A stretch of 64,000 bases of DNA from an uncultured Saprospiraceae bacterium (GTDB lineage Bacteria > Bacteroidota > Bacteroidia > Chitinophagales > Saprospiraceae). Shown here one piece after another: positions 1 to 8,173 of the stretch. The stretch covers positions 18,692 to 82,691 of the forward strand of contig CALMSO010000062.1 in assembly GCA_937872385.1 (NCBI GenBank). The letters are read 5' to 3'. A program made the translations under genes and the position numbers. The notes under the pieces are model-generated. The model ran no database searches and was not told where the DNA came from. It saw only the letters and a list, made by a program, of their open reading frames with translations. Numbering within the stretch: the stretch's first letter is position 1; the number at the start of each line of letters is the position of its first letter.

Positions 1-1910
1 GCTTCTAAGCGCATGGCCGCCTCGCCTTCGTAAGTAGATACATCTTGGAGACCGAGCAGTGACGCTACCCCGTCGAACAAGCGCCCAACGCTGGTGCTGT
101 ACAAAATAGGAGGCTGCGCTACCATTTTTTGGTACAATGTCCATTCCCGCTCCGAAAATTTATTGTGCAAAAGCGCCTCCGCCTCCGGATGGTCCCGGCA
201 AAGGGAAAGCGCCGAAAGCCGCGGCTCCAGCGGCATTTTATTGCCCAGCAAATGCGGAAATCGCTCGAAATGTGCTACCCGTTTGAAGACACGCCGACAG
301 TACAAAAAACACTCTCCGCCCCAAATGTGCCCATCGTCGCCCATACCCGTTCCATCCCAGATGATGCCCAAAACCGGTTCGCGGGTATCCAACAATTGAT
401 GCTCAGCCAATACTGCCGCAAAATGCGCCCGATGATGCTGCACGCTTAGTACCGGTAGCCCTTGCTGCTCGGCTATTTCTTGGCCTAATTGTGTCGAAAA
501 ATACTGCGGGTGCTTGTCCACAATCACCTGAGTGGGGTGGGCGCGCAGCACCTCCGTCAGATGCGCGAGACTGTGACGATAGTTGTTTTGGGTAGCAAAA
601 TTCTCCAGATCGCCAAGATACTGGCTGAGGTAGGTATTGCCCTGATGCGACAAGGCAAAGGCACTTTTCAAATCAGCGCCCATGGCCAAAGCATTGGGTA
701 GCGGCAGTGCCCCAGCCACCGACCACGTAGGCGCATAGCCGCGCGAGCGACGCAGCACTACGCGCTGTTGGTACCTACCAGAAAAACGTACTACGCTGTC
801 ATCTTGTGGTGTGACAATATCTCGGTTATTGCAAACAAAAAAATCAGCAATAGCGCTGAGGTGCGCGCGCGCTTCGGCATCCTGAAAAAAAATGGGCGAG
901 CCACTGACATTGCCACTGGTAGCCAACAGCGGTCGGCCAAAGGCCCGACACAGCAATTCAAACAACGGTGTGTAAGGTTGCATCGCACCCAAATGTTGCA
1001 AGTATGGCGCAATCAAGTCTTTGTGAATGCCGCTCGCAGGCTGTTCCTTGGTTTGGAATAATACAATCGGGCTTTCGATGCTATTGTAAGCTGCCAATTC
1101 GGCCTCGGTCGCTTCTGCATCACCCAGAAGGGTTTCCTGGTTGGGGTACATCAATGCGAAGGGCTTGGCGGGGCGGTGCTTGCGCGCACGCAGGGTACGA
1201 ATGGCATCAGCATTAGTGGCATCTGCCACGAGTAAATAGCCTCCTATTCCCTTGATTGACAGTATTTTACCAGCTTCTAAAAACTGTACAGTACGATTGA
1301 GTACCTCAGCAGGTTGAGTGCTCAAGCACTGTCCGACAGCATTCCAGAGCGTCAGTTCGATGGCACATTGCGGGCAGGAATTCGTTTGTGCATAATAGCG
1401 CCGATCGTGCACGTTTTCGTACTCCGAATGGCAATTGCGGCACATCGGAAAAGCAGCCATGCTCGTGTGCAGTCGGTCGTAGGGCAGCCGCCGAATGATA
1501 GAATAGCGCGGCCCGCAGTGCGTGCAGGTGGTGAAGGCATATTGATAGCGGCGATTTTGCGTATCGTACAATTCATTGCGGCAAGCCTTGCACAGCCCCA
1601 AATCGGGCGTTAGCAATAGAGAAGGGCTGCCGGTTTTATTACTATGGCGAATTTCAAATTTTGTAAATGCCTGAAATTCAGATTTTTGAAATTCAAATTT
1701 AGTAACAATGGCACTGACAGGAGCTTCTTTGAGCAGCCGTTGTACGAATACCTCGGCTATTGCTTCGGTCGCATTGATTTCAATATGTACGCCGTTCACA
1801 TCATTACTAACCCAGCCAGCAAGCGCCATCTCCTGCGCCAGCCGATAAACGAAAGGGCGAAAGCCCAGGCCTTGCACTTGCCCCGCAAGCTGGATTTGAA
1901 AAGTAGTCAT
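1..1910 (-). CDS. hypF: HypF carbamoyltransferase (3' end cut by window edge)
   Basis: HypF makes the cyanide ligands of the [NiFe]-hydrogenase active site: it turns carbamoyl phosphate into a carbamoyl-adenylate and passes the carbamoyl group to the C-terminal Cys of HypE. Reading the minus strand from the ATG at 1910 gives an open frame to base 1, about 636 residues of a usual 750-780. In order there is an acylphosphatase domain (GLGFRPFVYRLA near residue 15), four zinc-binding pairs (CKAC 107-110, CTHC 129-132, CRNC 157-160, CPQC 179-182), a YrdC-like domain (KGIGGYLL, then KHRPAKPFALM), and the Kae1-like domain with HHRAH near residue 490 and IWDGTGMGDDGHIWGGEFF. The frame at the edge still reads YEGEAAMRLEA, a normal HypF C-terminal motif, so the gene is intact but truncated by the window. 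It lies 72 bp downstream of the small membrane protein and follows hypB. Confidence 0.96.
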   Translation of the reverse strand, partial: MTTFQIQLAGQVQGLGFRPFVYRLAQEMALAGWVSNDVNGVHIEINATEAIAEVFVQRLLKEAPVSAIVTKFEFQKSEFQAFTKFEIRHSNKTGSPSLLLTPDLGLCKACRNELYDTQNRRYQYAFTTCTHCGPRYSIIRRLPYDRLHTSMAAFPMCRNCHSEYENVHDRRYYAQTNSCPQCAIELTLWNAVGQCLSTQPAEVLNRTVQFLEAGKILSIKGIGGYLLVADATNADAIRTLRARKHRPAKPFALMYPNQETLLGDAEATEAELAAYNSIESPIVLFQTKEQPASGIHKDLIAPYLQHLGAMQPYTPLFELLCRAFGRPLLATSGNVSGSPIFFQDAEARAHLSAIADFFVCNNRDIVTPQDDSVVRFSGRYQQRVVLRRSRGYAPTWSVAGALPLPNALAMGADLKSAFALSHQGNTYLSQYLGDLENFATQNNYRHSLAHLTEVLRAHPTQVIVDKHPQYFSTQLGQEIAEQQGLPVLSVQHHRAHFAAVLAEHQLLDTREPVLGIIWDGTGMGDDGHIWGGECFLYCRRVFKRVAHFERFPHLLGNKMPLEPRLSALSLCRDHPEAEALLHNKFSEREWTLYQKMVAQPPILYSTSVGRLFDGVASLLGLQDVSTYEGEAAMRLE

Positions 1911-1982
1911 GGCTACGAAAGATTGAAACGGCTATGCTATTGATACGCAATTCTTCACCACAACTTGCCTTGCGGACAACAG

Positions 1983-2186
1983 TTATTCCACTTTTTTGCG
2001 TCTGGCGAACTTCACTGCTTGAAATAACAGTAAAACAAATAACAGCCCCAAAAGCACGATAGGAATCAAATGCTCCGGCGACAGCCAGTAGTGACGCACA
2101 TCATCGGTGTGGAAATGGCCATGCCCTTCGTGGGCAATGGCCAATAGTGGCAACAAGGCAGGAACAATGGCAATCAGTCGCTTCAT
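1983..2186 (-). CDS. small His-rich membrane protein in the hyp cluster
   Basis: This 67-residue protein begins with a hydrophobic leader (MKRLIAIVPALLPLLAIA). A His/Asp-rich segment follows (HEGHGHFHTDD, then RHYWLSPEHL), then one transmembrane helix and a short basic tail (ARRKK). The layout suggests a single-span inner-membrane protein that exposes a possible metal-binding loop outside the cytoplasm. It lies between hypB and hypF on the same strand, so a role in nickel supply or hydrogenase maturation is a reasonable guess from context. I do not recognise a named family. HEGHGH-type sequences also occur in HupE/UreJ-type nickel permeases, but this protein is far too short to be one. Confidence 0.7.
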   Translation of the reverse strand: MKRLIAIVPALLPLLAIAHEGHGHFHTDDVRHYWLSPEHLIPIVLLGLLFVLLLFQAVKFARRKKVE

Positions 2187-2199
2187 GTTGTTAAATTTT

Positions 2200-2450
2200 A
2201 GGCGTTTATAAATATATGCGAATATCAGGTTCAGATGATTAATACCGATTTCAATTGCAAAGTGACGTGTTTGTTTGGGTTTAAAATTTTGGTTTTCAAT
2301 ACCTTAAAAATCGTAAATCGGATTTTGTAAACCGTAAATAGTATAAAGCATCCGGCAGATGTAAAAAAACGAACCCCAACGGGGTGACATAATTATAAGG
2401 ATATAAAAAAAAGCGATTTAAACCCCAACGGGGTGACATTCGCATAAATA
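2200..2450. repeat. dispersed intergenic repeat, copy A
   Basis: The gap between hypB and the small membrane gene is almost wholly repeat. Its left half (from GCGAATATCAGGTTCAGATG near 2218, through ACGTGTTTGTTTGGGTTTAA near 2265) matches the reverse complement of 47610-47690. Bases 2308-2356 are seven degenerate 7-bp units (AAATCGT, AAATCGG, ATTTTGT, AAACCGT, AAATAGT, ATAAAGC, ATCCGGC). Two short hairpin motifs, ACCCC-AAC-GGGGT followed by GACAT, lie near 2373 and 2422. No coding frame is evident. Confidence 0.85.
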
Positions 2451-2481
2451 TGTAATTGTTTACTAATTAGCAATTAGCACG

Positions 2482-3195
2482 CTATGCGCTTGCCTGTTTT
2501 TCGGCTACCCGCTCCAGCAGCCAATCGCACCAAGCATCAATTCCTTCGCCGCTGAGGCTGGAAATCGGGATAGTTTGGATGTCAGGATTTACCTCGCGGG
2601 CATCCTGCACGACCGCCTCCACGCTGAAGGGCAAGTATGGCAGCAGGTCGGCTTTGGAAACTAACATCAACTCGCTGGTGAGAAACATCCGGGGATATTT
2701 TTTCGGTTTGTCGTCACCCTCAGTGGTAGCAAGGAGCGTCACGCGGTAGTCTTCGCCGAGGTCGTAGGAAGCTGGGCAAACTAAGTTACCTACATTTTCA
2801 ATGAAAAGCAATTCTACCCCATTGAGTTGCATCACCTGCATGGCTTGCCACACCATTTGCGCTTCGAGATGGCAAATACCACCCGTCACGATCTGGCGTG
2901 CTTCGATGCCCGTTTCGCGGATGCGAATGGCGTCGCGCTCGGTGTCGAGGTCGCCCACCATTACGGCCATAGTGAGTCGGTGTTGCAATCGCCTGGCGGT
3001 CTCCTGCATCAGGGTCGTTTTGCCACTGCCAGCCGAAGAAGTAATATTGACTAACAGGATGTTGCGCTCGCGCATTTCCTTGCGAATGGCTTCCGCTACG
3101 AAGTCATTGGCTTGAAGCAAGTGCATGGTTGTGTTGTCGCAGGCTACAGAGCCGCGCATATTGCGAGAAGATTTGGGCACTCTTAGTATTTGCAT
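2482..3195 (-). CDS. hypB: HypB hydrogenase nickel-insertion GTPase
   Basis: HypB is the GTPase that, with HypA, delivers nickel to the large subunit of [NiFe]-hydrogenase. The 237-residue protein has a P-loop (SSAGSGKTT, near residues 53-61), the metal/dimer motif CHLEAQMV with Cys108 and His109, the conserved Cys140 in ENVGNLVCP, the DDKPKKYP loop near 161-168, and SKAD as the guanine-specificity motif at 180-183. It lacks the long His-rich nickel-storage tail of some HypB proteins; the small His-rich membrane gene downstream may partly compensate, but that is a guess. Start chosen at 3195; internal Met codons at residues 13 and 24 are possible. It is the first gene of the minus-strand hyp group. 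hypA, hypC-E and the hydrogenase are not in the window and may lie to the left. Confidence 0.96.
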   Translation of the reverse strand: MQILRVPKSSRNMRGSVACDNTTMHLLQANDFVAEAIRKEMRERNILLVNITSSAGSGKTTLMQETARRLQHRLTMAVMVGDLDTERDAIRIRETGIEARQIVTGGICHLEAQMVWQAMQVMQLNGVELLFIENVGNLVCPASYDLGEDYRVTLLATTEGDDKPKKYPRMFLTSELMLVSKADLLPYLPFSVEAVVQDAREVNPDIQTIPISSLSGEGIDAWCDWLLERVAEKQASA

Positions 3196-3249
3196 ACAGA
3201 ATTTTATAAAAATGAATAAGCTTTTACCCGTATAAAATTACAGCGTGCC

Positions 3250-3291
3250 CAAATATAGCAGTTGTTTTTAGATTAGAAAAGTTTTTCTAAT
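3250..3291 (-). promoter_or_regulatory. hypB promoter -7 box with 20-bp palindrome
   Basis: On the minus strand the sequence TATATTTG (plus 3257 down to 3250) fits the Bacteroidota -7 box TAnnTTTG, about 55 bp before the hypB start. Just upstream, plus 3272-3291 is a perfect palindrome, ATTAGAAAA-GT-TTTTCTAAT, which covers the expected -33 region. This is where a repressor or activator dimer would be expected to bind. The regulator is unknown. Confidence 0.5.
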
Positions 3292-3307
3292 TATTAGGAA
3301 ATATTTT

Positions 3308-4258
3308 CTATCGCGGCGCGCCAGCACGCAGCCAAGCCCGGTGTACCCGTTGCATAGAGCCGATATGCGTATGATTTTCGTAAATGCGCAGCCAATCTTC
3401 AAAACGCATCGTACCATTTTCGGGATGCTCGATGGTGTGCGCCCACACCGCATCGGGTAGCGTACGAATCAACCGCCAGGAGTTTCGGCGCAACAAGCGA
3501 AACTGCTCAAGTGCATCCTCTATTGACTGTCTGTGGTAGTCGAGCTGCTCCGTCCAGCGGTTTTGGTCATAAGCCATGACCGTACTGCCTGGCTCGGCAA
3601 TAAATTTGCGGCAACGCGCATACGAATGTGCCTCACTATCAGCCAAATGGATAACATTTTCGTGAATCGTCCATTTATCGGGGGCGGGACGCCATTGCCA
3701 CATCGCACGCGGAAATTCAGCCAAAGCAGCCGTAATTTTCTCATAGGCCTGACCATAGCTTTCGATCAAATGCGCACGCTCCGCCGGAGTCATCGGGTAC
3801 AGATTTTTTTCCATCTTGATGTCGGCTCGGTCGTAAATAACGTTCTTTTCCAATGGAAGCTCCAGAAAACCCATTTGACGGTACATCCGGACGGCGGGGC
3901 CGCAGTGCTCAGTATTGGAATACAACATCACGCGGCGCGCCCCGTGTTCGCGGGCTTTGTCGAGTATAGCTTGGCAAAGTATTTTTCCGTAGCCTTTACC
4001 GCGCACGCTATCCGCAACGGTCATTTTCACCATTTCAAAGGTTTGGTCATCCACTTTTTTCAACGACACCGTACCTACAGGCACGCCATGCTCCAGCGCC
4101 ATGAGAATAAGGCCGCCGGGTGCCAGAATGTACTCCTGCGGTTGGGTGATGACGCGTAAGTCTTCAGGCTCAAGGGCAAAATGTGCTTCTATCCAAGCGC
4201 GATTCAGGTGCTCGAAAGCAGCGTGCAGCTCCGGTCGGTAGTCCGTGATTTGTAGCAT
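3308..4258 (-). CDS. GNAT acetyltransferase fused to a DinB-like domain
   Basis: This 316-residue protein joins two domains that are usually separate. Residues 1 to about 145 form a GNAT N-acetyltransferase, with the acetyl-CoA pyrophosphate loop in VRGKGYGKILC and the typical motif B in AVRMYRQMGFLE. From about 155 to the end it resembles the DinB/DUF664 four-helix metalloprotein superfamily: WQWRPAPDKWTIHENVIHLAD supplies a first His and YENHTHIGSM a late HxH pair as likely metal ligands. The GNAT half may acetylate a small amine or a protein. DinB-like proteins in other bacteria act as thiol-dependent transferases or hydrolases. The substrate cannot be read from sequence. The start ATG at 4258 directly precedes the conserved domain. 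A second GNAT gene lies just upstream on the same strand. Confidence 0.82.
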   Translation of the reverse strand: MLQITDYRPELHAAFEHLNRAWIEAHFALEPEDLRVITQPQEYILAPGGLILMALEHGVPVGTVSLKKVDDQTFEMVKMTVADSVRGKGYGKILCQAILDKAREHGARRVMLYSNTEHCGPAVRMYRQMGFLELPLEKNVIYDRADIKMEKNLYPMTPAERAHLIESYGQAYEKITAALAEFPRAMWQWRPAPDKWTIHENVIHLADSEAHSYARCRKFIAEPGSTVMAYDQNRWTEQLDYHRQSIEDALEQFRLLRRNSWRLIRTLPDAVWAHTIEHPENGTMRFEDWLRIYENHTHIGSMQRVHRAWLRAGAPR

Positions 4259-4335
4259 AAGTCGGGTGATTTCAGGTTGTGTTTTAAAACTTATAATTAA
4301 AATACTAAAATCATAAAATACTTGTAATCAAATTT

Positions 4336-4740
4336 TTACAATTCATCGGCAGTATTTATAAAATAGCAATGCGGAGCGTGTTGCATCCCGATTTTCGGGT
4401 AGTACTGCTCGGCGGCGGGTGCAGCCAGCAGGATGAGTTTGCCGGGGCCGCTGGCTAATTTGGTTTGCCGAATGAGTTCCTTGCCAATGCCCTGTTTTTG
4501 CCACTTGAGGTCCACTGCGAGGTCTGACAAATAGGTGCAAAAAGCAAAATCCGAGAGCGCCCGCGACACGCCGACGAGTTGCCCCTCCGCACGGGCCGTC
4601 ACAATTAGGTTGGCGTGTTGCAACATGCGGCTGATACGCGCAGCATCGTGCACCGGGCGGCGCTCGGCCAGCGTCGAGTTTTGCAAAACAGCAATGAACT
4701 CCGCCGCGCTCAGGTCGTTTTCGATTTGATAGGTAATCAT
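4336..4740 (-). CDS. GNAT family N-acetyltransferase
   Basis: A compact 134-residue single-domain GNAT enzyme. The acetyl-CoA binding loop is KWQKQGIGKELI (Q/R-x-x-G-x-G/A type) in the middle, and the C-terminal segment ends in YYPKIGMQHAPHCYF, typical of the small YhbS/PA4866-like group. Length and layout are normal for a stand-alone acetyltransferase. It is cytoplasmic, with unknown substrate. It lies 77 bp upstream of the GNAT-DinB fusion on the same strand and about 105 bp downstream of the EamA exporter, so the three could share a transcript. The gap before it holds three heptamer units (AATTCGC, GGTTTGC, GGTTTAA) at 4775-4795. Confidence 0.85.
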   Translation of the reverse strand: MITYQIENDLSAAEFIAVLQNSTLAERRPVHDAARISRMLQHANLIVTARAEGQLVGVSRALSDFAFCTYLSDLAVDLKWQKQGIGKELIRQTKLASGPGKLILLAAPAAEQYYPKIGMQHAPHCYFINTADEL

Positions 4741-4847
4741 AGTTTGATGGGTTTATGAGGTGAAGGGTACGGATAATTCGCGGTTTGCGGTTTAAACGGT
4801 ATCACAACATTGCGAAAAGCAAACAATCTCATTTTCAAAACAGCCGC

Positions 4848-5816
4848 TCACTCCTGCCGCGCGCCGGGTGCCCGAAAGAGCAATGCCAGCCGTGCCGCCA
4901 CTCGGTAGCGCACTGTGGATGGTGCATTGCGCTGCTGCCTCAAGCCGCGATTGACTAAGTACAAGCTGCCAATAATGCAGATAAAAGCCAGTGCAATCAT
5001 TGCGTTGAGTTTTTCGCCCAGCATCCACCAGCCGAGCAATACCGCGACCATCGGATTGATGTAAGAATGCATGGACACTAAGGTGACTGGCAGTTTCGAT
5101 AGCGCGTAGCCGTAGGCGGCAAAAGCAGCAATAGAACCGAATAAAATGAGATACAAGAGCGATACCAACATCTCCGACGACCACTGCGCGTGGCTCCAGT
5201 CGTCAAAAATCAGGCTCAGCAAAAAGCAACCGATGCCTCCAAAAAACATTTGCCAGCCGGCATTGAGAATAGGGTGCACATTACTCTTTTGCTTTTTTAC
5301 GAATACGCTACCGCCCGCCCAGCCCAAAGCCGCTAAAAAAATCAGCAGCGTACCGGTGGCGTACTGCGGGTTGGTAAGCAAAATCAGATTGTCTCGAAAC
5401 AAAACGACCATGCCAGCTACACCGGTAAGAATTCCGAACCAGATCAAACCATTGGCTTTTTCGGTGCGGTTGGCGGCCAGATTAATCAGCACTACCCACA
5501 GCGGCGATAAGGAGGCAATCAACGCTGCAATACCCGATGGCACGTACATTTCTGCCCAGCCTACGAAGCCATTGCCTACCGTGATTAGCAGCACACCTGC
5601 CACCATCTGCCGCCGAATATTCAACCAGTCGCCCCAGGATTGATGCCGTACCAACAGCATAAAACCCGCCAGCAAAGCGCCAGCCGTGATTTGCCGTAAG
5701 GCAGTAAACAAAAAAGGCGGAAAATGCCGCACGCCAATCAATAGTGCCACATAAGTAGTGCCCCAAACGACACAAATAAAAGCCAAGGCCAGATAAGCCA
5801 ATCGGTTGCTACGCAT
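4848..5816 (-). CDS. EamA/DMT-family membrane exporter
   Basis: A 322-residue integral membrane protein with about ten hydrophobic helices arranged as two repeated five-helix EamA units, the usual form of drug/metabolite transporters of the RhaT/YdcZ type. The first unit opens with LALAFICVVWGTTYVA and the second contains AAFAAYGYALSKLPVTLVS, followed by NPMVAVLLGWWMLGEK, a characteristic EamA signature. Such proteins export amino acids or related metabolites across the inner membrane. It is divergent from a MocR regulator starting 141 bp away, a common pairing in which the PLP-binding regulator controls the transporter. The C-terminus is extended and basic (LRQQRNAPS and beyond). Confidence 0.9.
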   Translation of the reverse strand: MRSNRLAYLALAFICVVWGTTYVALLIGVRHFPPFLFTALRQITAGALLAGFMLLVRHQSWGDWLNIRRQMVAGVLLITVGNGFVGWAEMYVPSGIAALIASLSPLWVVLINLAANRTEKANGLIWFGILTGVAGMVVLFRDNLILLTNPQYATGTLLIFLAALGWAGGSVFVKKQKSNVHPILNAGWQMFFGGIGCFLLSLIFDDWSHAQWSSEMLVSLLYLILFGSIAAFAAYGYALSKLPVTLVSMHSYINPMVAVLLGWWMLGEKLNAMIALAFICIIGSLYLVNRGLRQQRNAPSTVRYRVAARLALLFRAPGARQE

Positions 5817-5862
5817 TGCAAATAAAATTTTGCTGCAAAGAAACTACGCTACCGCAACAAAA

Positions 5863-5900
5863 AACAGATGCAGAATTGTTATTTTATTGCATAACAGATG
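5863..5900. promoter_or_regulatory. direct repeat AACAGATG x2, candidate MocR operator
   Basis: The octamer AACAGATG occurs at 5863-5870 and again at 5893-5900, so the spacing is exactly 30 bp, or about three helical turns. Both copies lie in the intergenic space between the divergent exporter and MocR genes. MocR/GabR-type regulators are known to bind pairs of direct repeats in such regions. This is a candidate only. Confidence 0.4.
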
Positions 5901-5956
5901 TGCGACATCCAATATTCTGATACTGCAAGCGACTATTGACTATAAAACCAATCAAC

Positions 5957-7396
5957 ATGCAGCACACGCAGGAAGATTTCCTTTACCAACAGGTAGCGGA
6001 CCGAATCGAGCAACTGATCCGGCAGGGCACCTTGAAAACCGGCGATAAACTACTTTCGGTGCGTATGCTCAGCAAAGAGCAGGGCATCAGCATGAGTACC
6101 GCGTACCAGGCTTACACCCAGTTGGAGGCCAAAGGACTAATCGAAGCGCGGCCCAAGTCAGGCTACTATGTGCGGCTCAATCCTGTAAAAAACCCTCCTT
6201 TGCCACGCATTTCTGCCCCCGAACCCGTCGAACGAGACATCAGCTTATCGCAAATGATTGCTACGGTTTTTAAAGACATTGCCTCGGATGCCATTACCCA
6301 ATTTTCGGTAGGCGCGCCTTCGTTGGAGCTACTGCCCGCCGCAAAACTCAATAAAGCGGTATTGCACGCCTTGCGCCATTCGCGTTTTCAAGGCATGAAC
6401 TACGAGCACATTCAGGGCAATCCCGACTTGCGCAGCCAGGTAGCGCGGTTGGCTTTCAACTGGCAAGGCAACATTTCGCCCGATGAGGTGGTCATCACCT
6501 CCGGTTGTATGGAAGCACTGATTACCTGCCTAAAAGCCGTCACCCAGCCCGGCGATACAGTAGCCGTGGAGAGTCCGACTTATTTCGCCATTTTGCAAGC
6601 ATTGGAAAGCCTCGGCCTGCGCGCCCTCGAAGTACCCACCTGCCCCAAGTGGGGCCCAGAACTCGATTTTTTAGAAAATGCGCTGCATAGATTCAATATT
6701 CGCGCTTGCGTTTTTATCCCCAATTTCAATAATCCGCTGGGGAGCTGTATGCCCGACGAGCGCAAGCGCACCTTAGTAGAAATGCTCGCCAAACGCCGGA
6801 TTCCGCTTATCGAAGATGATATTTATGGCGAAATGTACTTTGGCGAACACCGCCCCAAGACCTGCAAAACTTTCGACCGCGAAGGGCTTGTTTTGCAATG
6901 CGGTTCTTTTTCCAAATCGCTCGCACCGGGCTATCGTGTTGGTTGGGCTATCCCTGGCCAGTGGATTCGGCAGGTCACGCACAATAAACTTATCCATTCG
7001 GTCTCCAGTCCTACCCTACAGCAAGCTGCCATCGCCTGGTTTTTAGAAAATGGCCGCTACGAATTGCATCTCAAGCGCCTGCGCAAAGCCTTGCACACCC
7101 AGTGTTTGCGCTATTTACAAGCCATTCAGGAATACTTCCCCGACGCCATTCGCATCACCCGGCCCGCCGGTGGTTTTGTACTTTGGATTGAGCTGCCGCC
7201 GCGCCTCAATGCCTTTGATCTCTACCGCGCCGCTATCCGCGAAGGTATCTCCTTTGCCCCCGGCCAAATCTTTTCTACCCAGGGCAGCAAGTACCTTAAT
7301 TTCATGCGCATCAGCTTCGGCCGCCCTTTCGACGACAATGTAGAAAGAGGTATTCAAAAATTAGGGCAATTAGTACACGAAAGATTGGCAGTATGA
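5957..7396 (+). CDS. MocR-type GntR/aminotransferase transcription regulator
   Basis: This 479-residue regulator carries an N-terminal GntR winged helix (YQQVADRIEQLIRQGTLKTG, then SVRMLSKEQGISMSTAYQAY) and, from about residue 100, a fold-type I aminotransferase domain. The PLP-binding Lys is near residue 320 in CGSFSKSLAPGYRVGW. ESPTYFAILQALE and IPNFNNPLGSCMP are further PLP-fold motifs. Members such as GabR and PdxR sense PLP or its aldimines with amino acids and control vitamin B6 or amino-acid genes. Here the divergent EamA exporter is the likely target. I chose the ATG at 5957, because the in-frame TTG at 5936 adds seven non-conserved residues. Confidence 0.93.
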   Translation: MQHTQEDFLYQQVADRIEQLIRQGTLKTGDKLLSVRMLSKEQGISMSTAYQAYTQLEAKGLIEARPKSGYYVRLNPVKNPPLPRISAPEPVERDISLSQMIATVFKDIASDAITQFSVGAPSLELLPAAKLNKAVLHALRHSRFQGMNYEHIQGNPDLRSQVARLAFNWQGNISPDEVVITSGCMEALITCLKAVTQPGDTVAVESPTYFAILQALESLGLRALEVPTCPKWGPELDFLENALHRFNIRACVFIPNFNNPLGSCMPDERKRTLVEMLAKRRIPLIEDDIYGEMYFGEHRPKTCKTFDREGLVLQCGSFSKSLAPGYRVGWAIPGQWIRQVTHNKLIHSVSSPTLQQAAIAWFLENGRYELHLKRLRKALHTQCLRYLQAIQEYFPDAIRITRPAGGFVLWIELPPRLNAFDLYRAAIREGISFAPGQIFSTQGSKYLNFMRISFGRPFDDNVERGIQKLGQLVHERLAV

Positions 7397-7574
7397 ATAA
7401 CTGCCAGCCGTTCTAATTATTTAGCAGGTTTGCCCTAAAAATAGATTTGCTAAGTATTTTTAACTTATTAAACTACTGATTATCAAAAAAATAAATCATT
7501 CTGCATTTTATCTCGCCCCGCTGTTCCATGATCCATAACCTACCGCCCCATCCAAACAAATTTCTCCTCTCCGG

Positions 7575-7605
7575 TTGCCTTTCGGCAAATTTCTCTGTAC
7601 CTTTG
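7575..7605 (+). promoter_or_regulatory. Bacteroidota-type promoter of the basic protein gene
   Basis: TTG at 7575-7577, a 20-bp spacer and TACCTTTG at 7598-7605 fit the Bacteroidota -33/-7 pattern (TTTG and TAnnTTTG). The ATG at 7649 follows after about 40 bases. The rest of the 7397-7648 gap shows nothing else. Confidence 0.6.
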
Positions 7606-7648
7606 TGTTAATTTTTTGTAAACTAAATATTAATTTAAAGTAAAATCA

Positions 7649-7999
7649 ATGGAAGACAACAAAAATACCATTCAAAAGCCAATACAAGAGCCTGCGGTCG
7701 AGGTCTTAGAGCGTGCTGCAATGCCCCCACAGGAAAAAAAACCTGCTGAGCAACCAAAGGTATTTGGATATAAAGCCTTGAAAAAGAAAGCAAAAGCGCT
7801 CAAAAAACAGCTCAAAAAAGCCATACAAAACCTGAAACAGAAACGCCGCGACTGGCAGGCAGCCAAGAAAAAAGCTGGTAAAAAAACGGCAAAAGCTGCC
7901 AAAAAAGAGGTCAAAGTGGCAAAAATTGAGCGCAAAAGCCTCAAGCAAGCCCTGAAAATTACCCGCAAGGAAATGAAAATAGCCAAGAAAGCCGCCTGA
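7649..7999 (+). CDS. Lys/Ala-rich basic coiled-coil protein
   Basis: A 116-residue protein with an acidic/proline N-terminal third (QEPAVEVLERAAMPPQEKKP) followed by about 75 residues made largely of Lys, Ala, Gln and Arg (KALKKKAKALKKQLKKA, AAKKKAGKKTAKAAKKE). The basic part is predicted helical with heptad-like spacing and resembles the Lys/Ala tails of histone H1-like bacterial proteins such as AlgP or Hc1. DNA or RNA binding is therefore plausible, but I recognise no named family. It is preceded by a good promoter and followed by a hairpin, so it is probably transcribed alone. Low-complexity composition makes similarity to other Lys-rich proteins unreliable. Confidence 0.75.
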   Translation: MEDNKNTIQKPIQEPAVEVLERAAMPPQEKKPAEQPKVFGYKALKKKAKALKKQLKKAIQNLKQKRRDWQAAKKKAGKKTAKAAKKEVKVAKIERKSLKQALKITRKEMKIAKKAA

Positions 8000-8009
8000 T
8001 GCTTTGACG

Positions 8010-8047
8010 ACGTACCTGCCTCTGGCTGTATGTAAGGGCAGGTGCGT
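8010..8047 (+). terminator. strong hairpin after the basic protein gene
   Basis: ACGTACCTGCC (8010-8020) pairs with GGCAGGTGCGT (8037-8047) with one mismatch and a 16-base loop, beginning 11 bases after the stop codon. No T-run follows, so it may act as an RNA-stabilising hairpin or a weak terminator. Confidence 0.45.
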
Positions 8048-8173
8048 CGCTTGTACGAAATACCCTACCTTACATTTCTTGCGTAGCCAACCGAAAACTC
8101 CCGTATCTTGTTGTCAAAAAAAGCAGAGGCTTTCAGGAATGCAGCGCCATTCTAAGCCCCTCCCAGACTTGTT

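Noticed and set aside
1352..1576. 74-residue minus-strand frame in the hypF region
   Set aside because: Out of frame with the hypF reading that carries all four zinc pairs; a shadow.
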